This document shows positions 50,501 through 58,728 of a stretch of DNA of 64,000 nt, one piece after another; the stretch's first letter is position 1, and each line of letters begins with the position of its first letter. Position numbers and translations under genes: made by a program. The notes below the pieces were generated by a model that saw nothing but the letters and a program-made list of their open reading frames with translations, searched no databases and was not told where the DNA came from. Source of the stretch: DATKZM01 sp035527975 (GTDB lineage Bacteria > Pseudomonadota > Alphaproteobacteria > JAPULJ01). The DNA lies in NCBI GenBank assembly GCA_035527975.1, contig DATKZM010000088.1, positions 164,544-228,543 on the forward strand, given 5' to 3'.

Positions 50501-51337
50501 ATGGCGCAGGTCGAAACTAAAAGCCAAGACGCCGGTCCACCGCCCCATAACCCACAACCGCATGGTGAGACGGCCGGGCGCGATGAATTGTTGGGCCAAC
50601 GTGAGTTGGTGGAAAGCACCGGCGGGGTCCGTTCGGTCCAGCGGGCCTTTTTGCTGCTTCAATGCCTGACGCAGGACCGGCCGGAAACAACGCTGACAGA
50701 GTTCGCCCAAAAAACCGGCCTTGCCACGAGCACCGTGCAGCGTTTGCTGAATACGTTGGAAGCGGGCGGGGTTTTGCGCCGTTTGCCCGGCGCCACATAC
50801 ACCTTCGGCAATGCCTTGCTGCAGATCGCCGTGATCGCCCTGGGGTCTTTGGAATTGCACCGTTTGGTGGAGCCGCATCTGGATCGCCTGTCCAAGCAAA
50901 CCGGCGAAACGGCAAACTTCGCCGTGCACAACGAAGACGGCGACGTGCTCTATCTTCGCCAAACGCTGAGTGACCGGTCTTTGCGTCACGCGGGCTGGCT
51001 GGGACGCGCGTTTCCCGGGAAAGGCACAGCCATCGGCGCCGCGCTGGCCGGACAGGTGGATGGCGACGGGGTGATCAGCTCCCGAGACACACTTGAGCCC
51101 AATGTGACCGCGGTTGCCGCGCCGATTTACGGTCCGGCAGAGGACGGCGCGATGACAATCGTTGGGGCCATTAACGTGACCGGCCCCAGCTTTCGGATCG
51201 ACGACGACATGTTGCGCCGCTATCGCGCGCTGGTCGCGACCGAGGCGCGGGAGTTGACCGCCAGTATCGGCGGGCGATGGCCCGATGGCGCAGCGGCTCC
51301 GGCGTCAGACGATAAGCGGGGGAGCGCCCGGCCATGA
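50501..51337 (+). CDS. IclR-family transcriptional regulator
   Basis: This 278-residue regulator has an N-terminal winged helix (about residues 42-105) with the recognition region LTEFAQKTGLATSTVQRLLNTL. The IclR effector domain follows, with ETANFAVHNEDGDVLYLRQ and RAFPGKGTAIGAALA. ATG 50501 follows GGAAG. Its stop overlaps the urocanase start by 4 bp, so it is translated together with the pathway it probably controls. The inducer is likely urocanate or a derivative. Confidence 0.9.
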   Translation: MAQVETKSQDAGPPPHNPQPHGETAGRDELLGQRELVESTGGVRSVQRAFLLLQCLTQDRPETTLTEFAQKTGLATSTVQRLLNTLEAGGVLRRLPGATYTFGNALLQIAVIALGSLELHRLVEPHLDRLSKQTGETANFAVHNEDGDVLYLRQTLSDRSLRHAGWLGRAFPGKGTAIGAALAGQVDGDGVISSRDTLEPNVTAVAAPIYGPAEDGAMTIVGAINVTGPSFRIDDDMLRRYRALVATEARELTASIGGRWPDGAAAPASDDKRGSARP

Positions 51338-52986
51338 CCGAAGCACGACCCAACGAGGTCCGCGCAGCCGAGGGAACGGAGATACGGTGTCGGGGCTGGC
51401 GTCAGGAGGGCATCCTGCGCATGCTCGAGAACACCATCGCCAATGGCGAGCGCCCGGAAGACCTGATCATTTATGGCAGCACCGGCCAGGCCGCGCGTAA
51501 TTGGGAAAGCTATCACGCCATCGTCCGGCTGCTGAAGGATCTCAAGGACGACGAAACGCTGGTGATGCAGTCGGGCAAGCCGGTTGCCGTATTCGCATCT
51601 CATCCCGGCGCGCCTCGGGTGGTTGCGGCCACGAGCAATCTGGTGCCGCGCTACGCAAACCGGGAAGACTTCGATCGCCTTCGCGAAGCAGGTCTGACCA
51701 TCCACGGTCAGTATACCGCCGCCTCCTGGGCTTATATCGGCAGCCAGGGGATCATGCAGGGGACCTACGAGACCTTTGCCGCCTGTGCAAAGCGCTTCAT
51801 GGACGGCCAGTTCCAGGGCAAGATCGCGCTGACCGGCGGCTTGGGCGGAATGGGGTCGGCTCAACCGCCAGCGGTTTCGATGAATGGCGGCGTTGCCCTG
51901 GTCGCCGAGATCGACCCGTCGCGCATCGCCCGGCGGTTGGATACAGGCCACCTGGACGGCGCCTTTGAGGATTTGGACGCGGCCTGGAAACAGTGCCGCG
52001 ATCAGGCCGCCGCCGGAAAGCCGGGCGCCTATGCGGTCTGCGCGAACGCCGCCGATGTTTGCGAGCATTTTGTCCGATCCGACGACAAGCCAGATTGCGT
52101 CACCGACCAGACATCGGCGCATAATCTGCTGCACGGCTATATCCCGTCGGGACTGTCAATCGACGAGGCCCGAGACCTGCGGGCCTCCGATCCAGACGAC
52201 TACCTAGAACGGTCCAAGGACACCGTACGACGTCATGTCCGCGCGCTGTTGGCGCTGCAGGAACAGGGCGTGCCGGTCTTCGAATATGGCAACGATCTGC
52301 GCGGCGCGGCCTTCGACAATGGTGTCGCCGAAGCCTTCGATATACCCAGCTTTATGCCGCTCTTTATTCGTCCGAGTTTCGCCATCGGCCGCGGCCCGGT
52401 GCGCTGGGTTCTCCTGTCCGGCGATGTCAAAGACCAGCAGGCCGCCGACAAGGCCGCGATGGAGCTGTTTCCAGATGACGAGCGGCTGACCACTTGGCTG
52501 CGGATGGCGCCGGAGCGCGTGCCCATCGAAGGGCTGCCGGCCCGCACCTGCTGGCTCAAATACGGCGCGCGGCGGACAATGATGTTGAAGCTGAATGAGA
52601 TGGTGGGCTCGGGTGAGATTTCCGCGCCGGTGGCGGTTACGCGCGACCATCTGGATTCCGGCGCTACTGCTTTTCCGCGGCGCGAAACCGAGGGCATGCC
52701 CGACGGCTCCGACGCCATCGGCGACTGGCCCTATTTGAATGCCATGCTGAATGTCGCGGGCGGCGCCGACATGGTGGCAATCCATCAAAATGGCGGCGAC
52801 ATCGGCGGCTCGATTTCCGCGGGCATGACCGTGATCCTCGACGGCACCAAGGAAACTGCGGTGAGGGTCGACCGGGTCTTCACAACCGATCCGGGGATCG
52901 GCGTTGTGCGCCATGCCGATGCGGGCGTGCCGGAAGCCGAAGCGTTTCTCGAGCAATCCGATATCCGTGGAGGGTTCGTGCGATGA
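51334..52986 (+). CDS. hutU: Urocanate hydratase family protein, divergent
   Basis: This 550-residue protein covers the whole urocanase length. CRGWRQEGILRMLENTI, QSGKPVAVFASHPGAPRVV, YIGSQGIMQGTYETFA and DHLDSGATAFPRRETE follow the family, and the catalytic cysteine is Cys406 in LPARTCW. The glycine loop normally reading LHHGGGVGMG-x-SQHAG is changed to IHQNGGDIGGSISAG (residues 483-497). That change falls near the NAD/substrate pocket. The enzyme may hydrate a modified urocanate. It overlaps iclR by 4 bp and the ureohydrolase by 4 bp. Confidence 0.9.
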   Translation: MTEARPNEVRAAEGTEIRCRGWRQEGILRMLENTIANGERPEDLIIYGSTGQAARNWESYHAIVRLLKDLKDDETLVMQSGKPVAVFASHPGAPRVVAATSNLVPRYANREDFDRLREAGLTIHGQYTAASWAYIGSQGIMQGTYETFAACAKRFMDGQFQGKIALTGGLGGMGSAQPPAVSMNGGVALVAEIDPSRIARRLDTGHLDGAFEDLDAAWKQCRDQAAAGKPGAYAVCANAADVCEHFVRSDDKPDCVTDQTSAHNLLHGYIPSGLSIDEARDLRASDPDDYLERSKDTVRRHVRALLALQEQGVPVFEYGNDLRGAAFDNGVAEAFDIPSFMPLFIRPSFAIGRGPVRWVLLSGDVKDQQAADKAAMELFPDDERLTTWLRMAPERVPIEGLPARTCWLKYGARRTMMLKLNEMVGSGEISAPVAVTRDHLDSGATAFPRRETEGMPDGSDAIGDWPYLNAMLNVAGGADMVAIHQNGGDIGGSISAGMTVILDGTKETAVRVDRVFTTDPGIGVVRHADAGVPEAEAFLEQSDIRGGFVR

Positions 52987-53975
52987 CCCCCCCCGAAGCC
53001 GGCACCCCGTCTGGCGCATCGTCGGAACTGGACGGCCCCCTGACGCATTTGCCGTCCGATCCGTTCACCAGCTTTATGGGCCAGCCGGTCGAGCCCAATC
53101 TCGATCGCCTGGACGCAGACTTTGCGATCCTCGGCGCGCCCTTCGGCTCGCCCTATCACATGCAAGGGGTGGCGTCTGACGCCGCAAATGCGCCGGCGGC
53201 GGTGCGCGCGCGTTCCCACCGGTTCGGGCGCATGATCGATCACCACGATTTTGATTTCGACGGCCGGCTGTTCGCCGACAAATCGGCCCCGGTCGTCGAT
53301 TGCGGCGATGTCGTCGGCGATCCGCGCGATCTGGAGGGCAACAAGGCCCGGGTGATGGCCGCTGTCAGCGCGATCTTGGACAAAGGCGCAGTGCCCATCG
53401 TGCTGGGCGGCGACGATTCGGTGCCGCCCCTGGTTATCCGGGCTTACGAGGGACGCGGCCCGGTGACCGTGCTGCAGTTCGATGCGCATTTGGACTATCG
53501 CGACGAGGTCAACGGCATTCGCGACGGCTATTCCAGCCCGATGCGCCGTGCGGCAGAGATGCCCTGGGTCGACAAGATCGTTCATGTCGGCCTGCGCGGA
53601 CTGGGCAGCGCGCGCGGCGTCGATGTCGCCGATTCCCGCGCACGGGGCAATGTCCTGATCCCGGCCAAGCAGGTGCGCGACGAAGGCGTCGGCTGCGTCC
53701 TCGATGCCTTCGATCCCGGCGCCAAGGTCTTTATCACCCTGGATTGCGACGGCTTCGATCCCGCGGTCATGCCGGGAACGAGCTGCCCCATGCCCGGCGG
53801 GCTCGATTACTGGGAAGGCGCGGATATCATTTCAGGCGTCGCCAAAAAATGTGACGTCGTCGGCATGGACTATGCCGAACACTTCCCCTCACTCGATTTT
53901 CAGGGGATCACGAGCCTGACGCTGGCACGATTAATCGCGACGCTGATCGGCACAATCATCCGCAAGGAGGATTGA
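52983..53975 (+). CDS. Ureohydrolase (arginase/agmatinase family) with altered metal motif
   Basis: This 330-residue ureohydrolase has motif 2 FDAHLDYRDE (Asp167, His169, Asp171) and motif 3 LDCDGFDPAVMPG (Asp254, Asp256). Motif 1, normally GGDHS, reads GGDDS with Asp145 in place of the first metal histidine. By position it should hydrolyse formiminoglutamate or an analogue made by HutI, as HutG does. However, HutG proteins usually have GGxHE, so this is not a standard formimidoylglutamase. A row of C at 52985-52990 follows the start, and the gene is coupled to the urocanase by ATGA. Confidence 0.88.
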   Translation: MTPPEAGTPSGASSELDGPLTHLPSDPFTSFMGQPVEPNLDRLDADFAILGAPFGSPYHMQGVASDAANAPAAVRARSHRFGRMIDHHDFDFDGRLFADKSAPVVDCGDVVGDPRDLEGNKARVMAAVSAILDKGAVPIVLGGDDSVPPLVIRAYEGRGPVTVLQFDAHLDYRDEVNGIRDGYSSPMRRAAEMPWVDKIVHVGLRGLGSARGVDVADSRARGNVLIPAKQVRDEGVGCVLDAFDPGAKVFITLDCDGFDPAVMPGTSCPMPGGLDYWEGADIISGVAKKCDVVGMDYAEHFPSLDFQGITSLTLARLIATLIGTIIRKED

Positions 53976-54142
53976 GGCCTTGAACCGCGACCGCCACTTG
54001 TATATACATCTTGGCGTTCCGGGCAAGCCTATGAATTCATGGATAAAAACGAAAAAGACTTCCCATTCCGGGCGTTTGCATAAATGAAGTGCCGCATCGG
54101 CGGCGCATAACGGGTCGATTGGACACTTGAAGGAGGCATCGA

Positions 54143-55291
54143 ATGAAGACTTGGAAACTTTCCCTGATCGCAGGCGCAGGGGCATTGGCCCTCGCTGGGA
54201 CGGCGGCAGCGGCAGACGACATCAAGATTGGTTTTCATGCGCCCCTCACCGGATTTGCCGCCGCAGATGGTAAATCCGCGGTGACTGGCGCGCAGCTCGC
54301 CATCGAGCAGATCAACGCCAAAGGCGGGATCAACGGCAAAAAGCTGAAGCTCGTCATTTATGACGACCAGGCATCGCCGAAGAATTCCGCGCCGATCGCC
54401 AACAAGCTGATCGGACAAGACAAGGTGCGGATTGCCATCTCGGGCAGCTATTCCGGCGCGACGCGGGCCGCCGCCGGCGTGTTTCAGAAGGCCAAGATCC
54501 CCTATATCTCCGCCTACGCCGTTCACCCGTCGATCACCAAAGCCGGTGACTATGTTTTCCGCACATCCTTTGTCGGCGACGTGCAGGGCCGCGCCGGCGC
54601 AAAGCTGGTGGGAGACATCCTGAAAAAGAAACGTGTCGTGCTGATCACCTTGAAGAACGATTTCGGCCGGTCTCTGGTGCGCGGCTTCAAGGAAAAAGCC
54701 GGCGCCTACGGCATCACGATCGTCTCCGAGTATGAATACTCGATCAAGAACCGCCAGTTCGGCCCGATCATCGCCAAGGTCAAGGCGGATAAGCCCGACG
54801 CGATCTATGCGACCGGCTATTTCTTCACCGCCGGTCCGCTGGTGCGCCAGTTGCGCGCGGCCGGCGTCAATACGGTGGTTATCGGCCAAGAAGGGTACGA
54901 TTCGCAGAATTTCATCAAGATCGCGGGCAAGGCGGCGGAGGGTGTCGTCATCACCACGTCCCTCGACCGGGATTCCAAGCGTGCCGTGACCCGCAGCTTC
55001 ATCAGCGCCTTTGAGAAAAAGGCCGGCTACAAAGCCGACATGGTCGCCGCAACGACGCACACGGCCGTATATGTGGTTGCGGCCGCTCTAAAGGCGGCGG
55101 GCAATATGAATCCGGCGGACATTCGAGCCGCCATTGCCAAGACCAGCGTGAATGCTTCAACTGGCCGTATCTCCTTCAACTCGCTGGGCGAGGTGCAGAA
55201 ATCGGTGTTGGTGCAGGTCGTGCGCGACGGAAACTGGCACTTCCATTCCAAGATCGACGACAAGATGCTCCTGGCGCCGCCGACCAAATAG
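54143..55291 (+). CDS. Branched-chain-amino-acid-type ABC substrate-binding protein (LivK-like)
   Basis: This 382-residue type I periplasmic binding protein has signal peptide MKTWKLSLIAGAGALALAGT, cleaved near AAA. It contains the family opening IKIGFHAPLTGFAAADGKSA and GAQLAIEQINAKGGING. AAGGAGG precedes the ATG. The 167-bp gap upstream is AT-rich and may hold a promoter. Because it is followed by permease and ATPase genes and preceded by the urocanase module, it may bind urocanate, histidine or a derivative. A perfect 14-bp hairpin follows. Confidence 0.92.
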   Translation: MKTWKLSLIAGAGALALAGTAAAADDIKIGFHAPLTGFAAADGKSAVTGAQLAIEQINAKGGINGKKLKLVIYDDQASPKNSAPIANKLIGQDKVRIAISGSYSGATRAAAGVFQKAKIPYISAYAVHPSITKAGDYVFRTSFVGDVQGRAGAKLVGDILKKKRVVLITLKNDFGRSLVRGFKEKAGAYGITIVSEYEYSIKNRQFGPIIAKVKADKPDAIYATGYFFTAGPLVRQLRAAGVNTVVIGQEGYDSQNFIKIAGKAAEGVVITTSLDRDSKRAVTRSFISAFEKKAGYKADMVAATTHTAVYVVAAALKAAGNMNPADIRAAIAKTSVNASTGRISFNSLGEVQKSVLVQVVRDGNWHFHSKIDDKMLLAPPTK

Positions 55292-55324
55292 GCGGACGTC
55301 AAGGCGCATTCGGAACCGCAACGC

Positions 55325-55361
55325 ATGACCGCCGGGAGGGCAAGCCTCTCCCGGCGGTCAT
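55325..55361 (+). terminator. Perfect 14-bp hairpin after the Liv-type binding protein gene
   Basis: ATGACCGCCGGGAG (55325-55338) pairs fully with CTCCCGGCGGTCAT (55348-55361) across a 9-nt loop, followed by TGGGTTGGG, not a T-run. It probably stabilises the binding-protein mRNA or causes partial termination before the permease genes. Confidence 0.7.
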
Positions 55362-55394
55362 TGGGTTGGGTCTCGCACTCCTGGAAATAGGCCC

Positions 55395-56255
55395 GTGACT
55401 GAAATTGCTCTTCTGGTTCAGGGGCTGTTGGACGGCAGCATTTATGCCCTAATCGCGGTCGGCCTGACCCTGGTCTACGGGCTGCTTCGTATCCTGCACG
55501 TTGCCCATGCGGGCCTTTTTACGCTGGGTGGTTACGTCGGCGTCGTGGTGACAAACCAGACCGGCAGCTTTGTGCTGGCGCTTGTGGTCGCGATGGTCGT
55601 GGCCGGGATCGTCGGCATGATCATCTACCGGCTGGTCTACCAGCCAATATTGCATCTGCCGCCCTATGTCGCGCTGATCGCCTCCATCGGCCTGTTCATC
55701 GCAATGCAAGAGGGCTTTCGGTTCTACGATGAGCAGGGCGTGTCCTTCGTTGACGCGCCGTTGCAGGGCACCGTGGCGTTCGCCGGCCAGAATCTGCAGA
55801 TCGCAAAAATCGTGACGTTCTTCGGAGCGATCATTTTGATCGGCGGTCTGGGATTTTTGGCCGCGCGCACCCGAACCGGGGTCGCCTGGCGGGCCACAGT
55901 CACCAAGCCCAAAATGGCCGAATCCTTCGGCATCAACATCGTTCGGGTTCGTTATCTGAACTTCTTCATCGGCTCCGCACTGGCCGCGGTCGCCGGTGTG
56001 ATGGTGTCGCTGACCACCAATCTGGTTGAACCGACCAGCGGCGATGTCTGGAGCTACAAGGCGCTGGCGATCATCGTTCTGGGCGGCCTGGGCAGCATGC
56101 GGGGCACGCTGATCGCCTGTTTTGCCCTGGGCGTCATCGAGGCGTACGGAACGACAAGCTTCCTGGGCGCGATCATGAACCGCGACGCTATCGCGTTTGC
56201 CTTTTTGGTGGTCGTCCTGATGATCCGGCCCCAGGGCCTCTTTGTGAGGACCTGA
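55395..56255 (+). CDS. livH: ABC transporter permease (LivH family)
   Basis: This 286-residue membrane permease has the LivH opening LLDGSIYALIAVGLTLVYGLLRILHVAH split by helices, and the cytoplasmic coupling loop near FGINIVRVRYLNF. About eight hydrophobic segments are visible. Start at GTG 55395. The second permease starts 4 bp after its stop. It belongs to the livKHMGF-type operon. Confidence 0.92.
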   Translation: MTEIALLVQGLLDGSIYALIAVGLTLVYGLLRILHVAHAGLFTLGGYVGVVVTNQTGSFVLALVVAMVVAGIVGMIIYRLVYQPILHLPPYVALIASIGLFIAMQEGFRFYDEQGVSFVDAPLQGTVAFAGQNLQIAKIVTFFGAIILIGGLGFLAARTRTGVAWRATVTKPKMAESFGINIVRVRYLNFFIGSALAAVAGVMVSLTTNLVEPTSGDVWSYKALAIIVLGGLGSMRGTLIACFALGVIEAYGTTSFLGAIMNRDAIAFAFLVVVLMIRPQGLFVRT

Positions 56256-56259
56256 GCGC

Positions 56260-57135
56260 ATGGAAAGCCTGCTCAACGCCTACGATATGAGCTTGATCCG
56301 CACGGCCGCGATCATGGTCATCATGGCGCTCAGCTTGAACATGATCACCGGATTTTGCGGTCAGATCAGTTTGGGACATGCGGCGTTCATGGGTATCGGC
56401 GCCTATACCTCCGTCAAGCTGTCCATCAATGGAATCGATTTTATCTATGGAACCTTTGCCGGAATGGCGCTGGCTGGTTTGCTTGGCCTCATCGTCGGGC
56501 TGACATCGCTGCGGGTTCGCCACGATTTCCTGGCAATCACCACGATGGGGATCGTCTTCTTGTTTAGCGGCATCGTCGAACAGTCCAAATACCTCGGCGA
56601 CACCGATGGCCTGTCCGGCTATCCCCATCCGGCTTACAGCGATTTCACATATATGATGCTGACCATCCTGCTTGCGATCGCGGTCGTCGCGCTCAGCTTC
56701 TACATCAAGCGGTCGTGGATGGGAGCTGCCTTCAAATCGATTGGCGACGACGAGGATACCGCGCGTGTTCTTGGGATCAACGTGCCGCTCTACAAGCTTT
56801 CGGCGTTCGTTTTGGGCACCGCGATCGCCGGCTTGGCGGGGTCTTTGTACGCGCACCAAACGACCATTATCCAGGCGGAGAATTTCGGCTTCATCGAATC
56901 GATTACGGTGTTGTCGATGGTTGTGTTCGGCGGGGTGGGCTCGATCGCCGGGGTCACGATCGCGGCCGTCATTCTGACGCTTTTGCCGCTTTGGTCTCAA
57001 GCCATCGGCGAATACAAGCTGCTGTTCTATGGCGGGCTGTTGTTCGCGATGATGCGGTTTGCGCCCTATGGCCTGGCCGGCCTGGCACAACGAGCCCGAC
57101 TGCTCCTCACGCGCCGGGCGGGAACGGCCCGGTGA
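56260..57135 (+). CDS. livM: ABC transporter permease (LivM family)
   Basis: This 291-residue membrane permease has the LivM signature LNMITGFCGQISLGHAAFMG near the start and the coupling loop FKSIGDDEDTARVLGINV. FGGVGSIAGVTIAAVI is also conserved. Its TGA overlaps the GTG start of the ATPase at 57132. It pairs with LivH to form the membrane channel. Confidence 0.92.
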   Translation: MESLLNAYDMSLIRTAAIMVIMALSLNMITGFCGQISLGHAAFMGIGAYTSVKLSINGIDFIYGTFAGMALAGLLGLIVGLTSLRVRHDFLAITTMGIVFLFSGIVEQSKYLGDTDGLSGYPHPAYSDFTYMMLTILLAIAVVALSFYIKRSWMGAAFKSIGDDEDTARVLGINVPLYKLSAFVLGTAIAGLAGSLYAHQTTIIQAENFGFIESITVLSMVVFGGVGSIAGVTIAAVILTLLPLWSQAIGEYKLLFYGGLLFAMMRFAPYGLAGLAQRARLLLTRRAGTAR

Positions 57136-57902
57136 GCCCCATTCTCAAGGTTCGAGATCTTCGGGTCGTCTTTGGCGGCGTCACGGCGGTTGACGGGGTT
57201 TCATTCGATGTGGCGCCGGGCCAATTGCTCGGATTGATCGGCCCGAATGGCGCCGGCAAGACCACTGTCATGCGGTCGATCACCGGCATTGTGCCGCCGA
57301 ATTCGGGTGTCATTGAACTGGACGGTCAGCGCCTGTCGGGATTGCCCATCCATCAGCGCATGCGCCGCGGCCTTGCGCTGTCCCAACAGCTCGTTCGGCC
57401 GTTTCGCGAAATGACGGTCATCGAAAACGTCGCCTTCGCCGCCGGACATCAGAAGACCGACAATCCGCTGCGGGCATTTGTCACGTTTTCGCAAACCAAT
57501 GAGCAGGCTCGCGCGAAGGAATTGCTGGATATGGTCGGTATCGCCGAGCACGCCGACGCGGATACCGGCTCGGTGCCGCTCGGCGTGTTGAAGCGGCTTG
57601 AGGTTGCCCGCGCTTTGGCGCTGGGCCCCAAGGTGCTGCTTCTGGATGAACCTTTGGCAGGGCTCAATACGGGTGAGGCCGCAACCCTGGCAGAGACGAT
57701 CAGGAACCTCCGGCAAGGCGGGCTCACGATCGTGCTGATCGAACACAATCTGCGCGAGGTCATGCGCGTTTGCCCGCATCTGGTGGTGCTCGACAATGGC
57801 AAAAAGATTGGCGATGGACCGGCGGAGGAAGTGATGGCCGACCCGATTGTGCGCGCGGCCTATCTCGGGGCAACGACGGGAGATGCCGGTGCTGCAGCTT
57901 GA
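57132..57902 (+). CDS. livG: ABC transporter ATPase (LivG family)
   Basis: This 256-residue ATPase has Walker A GPNGAGKTT and Walker B VLLLDEPLAG; the switch histidine is in IEHNLREV. The signature loop is weak, reading GVLKRLEVARAL where most LivG proteins have LSxGQQR. GTG 57132 overlaps the livM stop. The 256-residue length is typical. Loss of the canonical LSGGQ suggests that only one ATP site is fully active, as in some asymmetric ABC pairs, with LivF supplying the consensus one. Confidence 0.9.
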   Translation: MSPILKVRDLRVVFGGVTAVDGVSFDVAPGQLLGLIGPNGAGKTTVMRSITGIVPPNSGVIELDGQRLSGLPIHQRMRRGLALSQQLVRPFREMTVIENVAFAAGHQKTDNPLRAFVTFSQTNEQARAKELLDMVGIAEHADADTGSVPLGVLKRLEVARALALGPKVLLLDEPLAGLNTGEAATLAETIRNLRQGGLTIVLIEHNLREVMRVCPHLVVLDNGKKIGDGPAEEVMADPIVRAAYLGATTGDAGAAA

Positions 57903-58596
57903 GAAAATGAGCTGCGGCTATGGCGCCTTCCGCGCGGTGAGCGAGCTCTCACTCACAGTACGCCAGGGCAGCGTATTTGCGCTGATCGGCGCCAATGGTG
58001 CGGGCAAATCCTCCACCATCAACGCCGTAGCCGGTCACGTCGCTCTGCAAGGGGGATCGATCGCGCTCGATGGCGAGGACATCTCCGGCCTGCCCGTCCG
58101 GCGCCGCGTTCATCTGGGGATTGCGATTGCACCGGAAGGGCGCGAGCTATTCCCGGATTTGACCGTGCGCGAGAATTTGACCGTCGGCGGGATGATCCAC
58201 GACCGGCGCTCCGAAACGCAGAATATCGAGCGCGTGTTGAGCTTGTTCCCGCGCCTTGGCGAGCGGATGACCCAGCTGGCCGGCTCCTTGTCCGGCGGCG
58301 AGCAGCAGATGCTCGCCATCGGCCGGGCGCTCATGGCGCAGCCGCGATTTTTGATGATCGACGAGGTCTCGCTGGGGCTGATGCCGGCACTGGTCGATGT
58401 CTGTTACCGGGCGATCGCAGCGCTAAAGCAGGAGGGCATGACAATCCTGCTGGTGGAGCAGAGCACGCAGCGCGCTTTTGAGATCGCCGATGACGTCTGC
58501 GTTCTGGAATCCGGCCGTGCGGTCTGGCGTGGCACCGCAAGCGATGCGCGGGACGATCCCGACTTGACTGCTGCCTATTTGGGGCTGGACGCCTGA
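57889..58596 (+). CDS. livF: ABC transporter ATPase (LivF family)
   Basis: This 235-residue ATPase has Walker A GANGAGKSS, signature LSGGEQQM, Walker B FLMIDEVSLG and the switch glutamine/histidine region LLVEQSTQRA. GTG 57889 is chosen because GGGAG stands 6 bp before it; ATG 57883 abuts the site. It overlaps livG by 14 bp. It completes the importer. Walker B has VSLG after the glutamate, as in LivF proteins. Confidence 0.9.
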   Translation: MLQLEKMSCGYGAFRAVSELSLTVRQGSVFALIGANGAGKSSTINAVAGHVALQGGSIALDGEDISGLPVRRRVHLGIAIAPEGRELFPDLTVRENLTVGGMIHDRRSETQNIERVLSLFPRLGERMTQLAGSLSGGEQQMLAIGRALMAQPRFLMIDEVSLGLMPALVDVCYRAIAALKQEGMTILLVEQSTQRAFEIADDVCVLESGRAVWRGTASDARDDPDLTAAYLGLDA

Positions 58597-58622
58597 ATAG
58601 CGCGTTGTCAGAGTTAGGCGAT

Positions 58623-58717
58623 TAGAGCATTTTCCACTTTCGTGGAATCGACTCCAGACTACGGACCGCCCGTGACTGTCACAAGACGATTTTATCTGAC
58701 AGCGCCTCTGCAGAGGC
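58623..58717. repeat. Repeat of the TAGAGCATTTTCC family and a 14-bp palindrome
   Basis: TTAGAGCATTTTCCACTTTC starts at 58623 and contains a small hairpin, TTCCAC-tttc-GTGGAA. It shares TAGAGCATTTTCCACTT with the repeat at 40399-40460. The loopless palindrome GCCTCTGCAGAGGC lies at 58704-58717. They separate convergent livF and the histidine kinase. Confidence 0.6.
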
Positions 58718-58728
58718 TACCCGGCCGG

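Noticed and set aside
49097..53975. A complete histidine utilisation operon
   Set aside because: No histidine ammonia-lyase is encoded in the window, and the urocanase and ureohydrolase depart from the usual Hut sequences.
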